Below are positions 6,036 through 7,935 of a stretch of 7,935 nucleotides of DNA, piece by piece. The notes under the pieces are model-generated. The model was given only the letters and a program-made list of their open reading frames with translations. It was not told where the DNA came from and searched no databases. Made by a program: the position numbers and the translations under genes. How positions within the stretch are numbered: position 1 is the stretch's first letter; each line of letters starts with the position of its first letter. The stretch covers positions 1 to 7,935 of the forward strand of contig CAJUGT010000165.1 in assembly GCA_910586435.1 (NCBI GenBank), read 5' to 3'. This DNA comes from an uncultured Acetatifactor sp. Lineage in GTDB: Bacteria > Bacillota > Clostridia > Lachnospirales > Lachnospiraceae.

Positions 6036-6272
6036 ATGTTGCTTATTTTATCAATTTGTCTCGGAGTTGTGTATGCAATAAGTAAAATATTACATAATTT
6101 TGGCAACAAACTAATTGCAGTGTTTTTATTCCTCTTGACATTTCTTAGCTGGACTATTGAAAGCCGCTGCCAGGCAGCTGAAAACCTTCTCAGTAACAAT
6201 CGAGCAGGGGAACGGGCACATCCCTTTCCCTCCCCAGAGCGTGTCCATAAAAACCCCCGGGCTTCACGATGA
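6036..6272 (+). CDS. Doubtful small hydrophobic ORF, 78 aa, possibly a gene remnant
   Basis: The first ~42 residues look like a small membrane protein with two hydrophobic segments (MLLILSICLGVVYAI at 1-15 and LIAVFLFLLTFLSW at 26-39). The remainder is a low-quality hydrophilic tail rich in Arg, Pro and Ser that runs into the terminator of the convergent gene. A weak AGGA lies six bases before the ATG, and no convincing promoter was found. The composition changes near 6160, where AT-rich sequence gives way to GC-richer sequence. It may be a truncated gene whose original 3' end was lost, a tiny membrane peptide, or chance. I do not recognise a family. Confidence 0.25.
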   Translation: MLLILSICLGVVYAISKILHNFGNKLIAVFLFLLTFLSWTIESRCQAAENLLSNNRAGERAHPFPSPERVHKNPRASR

Positions 6273-6289
6273 TTCCGCAAAGCCCGGGG
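6247..6289 (-). terminator. Intrinsic terminator of the leucine-rich-repeat-like gene
   Basis: On the minus strand, CCCCGGGCTT (6289-6280) pairs perfectly over 10 bp with AAGCCCGGGG (6264-6255). The loop is 15 bases, and GTTTTTAT follows the stem. It begins 7 bp after the stop codon of the gene at 6296. No T-run follows on the other strand, so it acts in one direction. Confidence 0.9.
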
Positions 6290-6295
6290 CACATA

Positions 6296-7935
6296 TTATC
6301 CAAATCTCAGCGTCAAAGAAGATCCTGCTGTCACATCCCTCACATCCTCTTCCGAGACATCTGTAAAATAAAGGGTCAGTTTTTCAAGATACTCTAATCC
6401 CCTCAACCCTGAAATATCCTTAAGTTTTTCGCAGTTATGTACCTCCATTTCCCTCAGCCCATGCCCTTTGGGGAAACAGGGCAGCTCTGTCACTTCTGAA
6501 AGTCCACGAAGCACTGCTTTTCTCAGGTTTGGCAGCTCTGCCAGAAAGTCCAGGCATTGGAGATCCTCCATTCCGAGAAGTTCTACTTCCTCCAACATCG
6601 GCACCTTTCCCAGGACCTCAACACCTTCCGCCCGTTTCTGATGAACCACTATCTTGCCTGGACTGAGTTGATTCAGAAATTCCGCTCCGGGACAGGGCAT
6701 ATCCATGACGCGAAACTCCCTCACCGAGTCTCCCCTGGTCACAAGTTCCATGTGTTTTATAAATTTACCCACATAGCCTTTGCGAAGTCCGGGCAACCTT
6801 AACCACCATTCCATATCATACAGTCCCCCGGATCCAAAGGTACATTCTTCCACCTCCTGCCCAAGATGAATGGTAAGGTCTGTAATTCCCGCCGGCAGAT
6901 GATTTACAAAACCATACTCCTTCCGTCCCATCAAATCCAACTCCAGTTCTTCCAGACTCTCCAGACGGGACAAAACTTCCGCATGTTCCACATCCCGGAC
7001 ACTGTCAATACTCAATTTCCGCACATGTTTCAGTATCTCAAAATCCTTTATGTCACATACAGCTTTTTCATCCCTGCGAAATATACGAAACAGAATATCA
7101 CTGCGGACTGAAAATACTTTCCTGTCCAGAAGTTCCAGCACCTGTACGGGAATATCCTTCACTGTCTGGATGCGATTTACATTTTGCGCCTCTGCCAGGC
7201 GTAATGCCAGCGGCTCATCCATCTGAGAAAAGTCCAGATACCCGAAAAAATAACTGTCACTTCTTGTCTCACCCAACTGTATTATAGACGCAAATTCATC
7301 TTTCTGATGTTTTTCCGCCTGTTTTCGTTGCCGATTTGGAGGAGCGCTATTTTCCACTTCCTCCACTTTGGCAGCCTGGGCATCCTGTAACAATATCTCT
7401 TTATTTTTTAAGAGCAAATCCACATAGACCTCCCATATGGCCTCCGGATTTTCATCAATCCATTCCCTGATTTCCTTTGTCCTCACATACTGCTCCGACG
7501 GGAAATGTCCATCGGGATACAGCTTATAATCAATAATTCCATAGTCATACCACATGGCCAGCTCATGATAACCGTGCCGATGAAGCCCCTCGGATAATCT
7601 CTGTATGCCATCTTCCTGATCCACATGGTAAAAATTCTCATAATAGGACATGGGGCCTTCGTGAATGGACTGATAATGCCAATTGTATACTTGCAGGAAC
7701 ATAAATATCAATTCCGGCACATTTTCCGTGTAAAGCTCAATCAGAAAAAGGAAAAAGTCTCCCAGCACGTCTTCACTGACCTTCCCCGCATCGTCCGTGG
7801 GATTTCCGCCCCAGGGATCTCCAAATTCTCCTTCGTCCAACAGCCATTGCAGCTGCTGGTACATATTCTCGACCTCTTCCTTTAGTTCCGCAACTTGCCT
7901 CCCAAGCCCCCTGAATCTGGGAGAATTTCCTGCCG
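6296..7935 (-). CDS. Large protein with a leucine-rich-repeat-like C-terminus and a possible DMP19/DUF4375-like N-terminus; probably 5' truncated by the window
   Basis: The frame ends at TAA 6298-6296 and is open to the right edge. An internal ATG at 7864 (522 aa) has a modest GAAGAGG about eight bases upstream. However, the 23 codons before it are also open and continue a coiled-coil heptad pattern (VAELKEEVENMYQQLQWLL), so the true start may lie beyond 7935. Numbering from that ATG, ~32-110 is a helical domain (FLFLIELYTENVPELIFMFL, then MSYYENF and an RLSEGLHRHGYHELAMWY helix) that resembles DMP19/DUF4375. Residues 163-190 are a charged linker. From ~277 to the end there are irregular leucine-rich-repeat-like units (LESLEELELDL; MLEEVELLGMEDLQCLDFL; LPNLRKAVLRGL; LEYLEKLTLYF). 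No signal peptide or membrane segment is seen in the visible part. Leucine-rich repeats usually bind proteins; the partner is unknown. A strong terminator follows the gene. Confidence 0.8.
   Translation of the reverse strand, partial: AGNSPRFRGLGRQVAELKEEVENMYQQLQWLLDEGEFGDPWGGNPTDDAGKVSEDVLGDFFLFLIELYTENVPELIFMFLQVYNWHYQSIHEGPMSYYENFYHVDQEDGIQRLSEGLHRHGYHELAMWYDYGIIDYKLYPDGHFPSEQYVRTKEIREWIDENPEAIWEVYVDLLLKNKEILLQDAQAAKVEEVENSAPPNRQRKQAEKHQKDEFASIIQLGETRSDSYFFGYLDFSQMDEPLALRLAEAQNVNRIQTVKDIPVQVLELLDRKVFSVRSDILFRIFRRDEKAVCDIKDFEILKHVRKLSIDSVRDVEHAEVLSRLESLEELELDLMGRKEYGFVNHLPAGITDLTIHLGQEVEECTFGSGGLYDMEWWLRLPGLRKGYVGKFIKHMELVTRGDSVREFRVMDMPCPGAEFLNQLSPGKIVVHQKRAEGVEVLGKVPMLEEVELLGMEDLQCLDFLAELPNLRKAVLRGLSEVTELPCFPKGHGLREMEVHNCEKLKDISGLRGLEYLEKLTLYFTDVSEEDVRDVTAGSSLTLRFG

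Larger units (their letters stand above)
5740..6246. other. Intergenic region of about 500 bp without a confident gene
   Basis: This AT-rich stretch separates the putative SOS gene from the terminator of the leucine-rich-repeat-like gene. It holds a short palindrome (AATGGA-AC-TCCATT, 5819-5832), a 16-bp direct repeat (5837-5870), a very long hairpin with a T-run (5867-5954), two near-copies of TTGCATRAAA in tandem (5971-5989), and one doubtful small hydrophobic frame starting at 6036. I see no good promoter, no tRNA-like fold and no recognisable transposase remnant. Confidence 0.6.

Noticed and set aside
6020..6292. Minus-strand 90-codon frame in the intergenic region
   Set aside because: It covers the terminator of the leucine-rich-repeat-like gene, is Arg-rich without motifs and has no supporting ribosome binding site.

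Overview
This window most likely comes from an anaerobic Bacillota genome, probably Lachnospiraceae or a related clostridial group. I infer this from strong GGAGG-type ribosome binding sites, GTG starts, mid-range GC with AT-rich intergenic DNA, Gram-positive-type LexA boxes, and the mix of protein families. No rRNA, tRNA, CRISPR array or intact insertion sequence is visible.

Layout: Positions 1-566 (+) hold the C-terminal part of a diacylglycerol kinase-family lipid kinase. It converges, with an 8-bp overlap, on a family 2 glycosyltransferase (559-1584, -). Three more minus-strand genes lie upstream of it: a single-frame fusion of SfsA with the adenine glycosylase MutY (1683-3440), a PF06189-type cytosolic 5'-nucleotidase (3492-4472) and a DUF1653 protein with an extra C-terminal region (4594-5211). 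The nucleotidase and the fusion are 51 bp apart and are probably co-transcribed. The DUF1653 gene has its own good sigma-A-like promoter.

Positions 5284-5667 (-) encode a small protein with one N-terminal membrane segment that I cannot assign to a named family. Its promoter (TTGACA, 17-bp spacer, TATTCT) carries two sites that both match GAACRNRYGTTY, the Gram-positive LexA box. One fills the promoter spacer and the other sits just after the predicted transcription start. This makes the gene a strong candidate for a tightly repressed SOS gene. A small, single-span, LexA-controlled membrane protein fits the pattern of SOS cell-division inhibitors such as YneA, DivS and SidA, although no sequence similarity to them is seen.

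Positions 5740-6246 contain no confident gene. They hold a 16-bp direct repeat, a very long near-perfect hairpin (29 bp perfect, 34 bp with one bulge) followed by five Ts on the + strand, and a doubtful small hydrophobic reading frame. A clear terminator at 6247-6289 ends the last minus-strand gene (6296 to the right edge), a large protein with a possible DMP19/DUF4375-like N-terminal part and a leucine-rich-repeat-like C-terminal part. Its frame stays open to the window edge.

The genes do not form one obvious pathway. Nucleotide turnover (5'-nucleotidase), oxidative DNA-damage repair (MutY) and a putative SOS-response gene lie close together, a loose genome-maintenance theme that is inference only.
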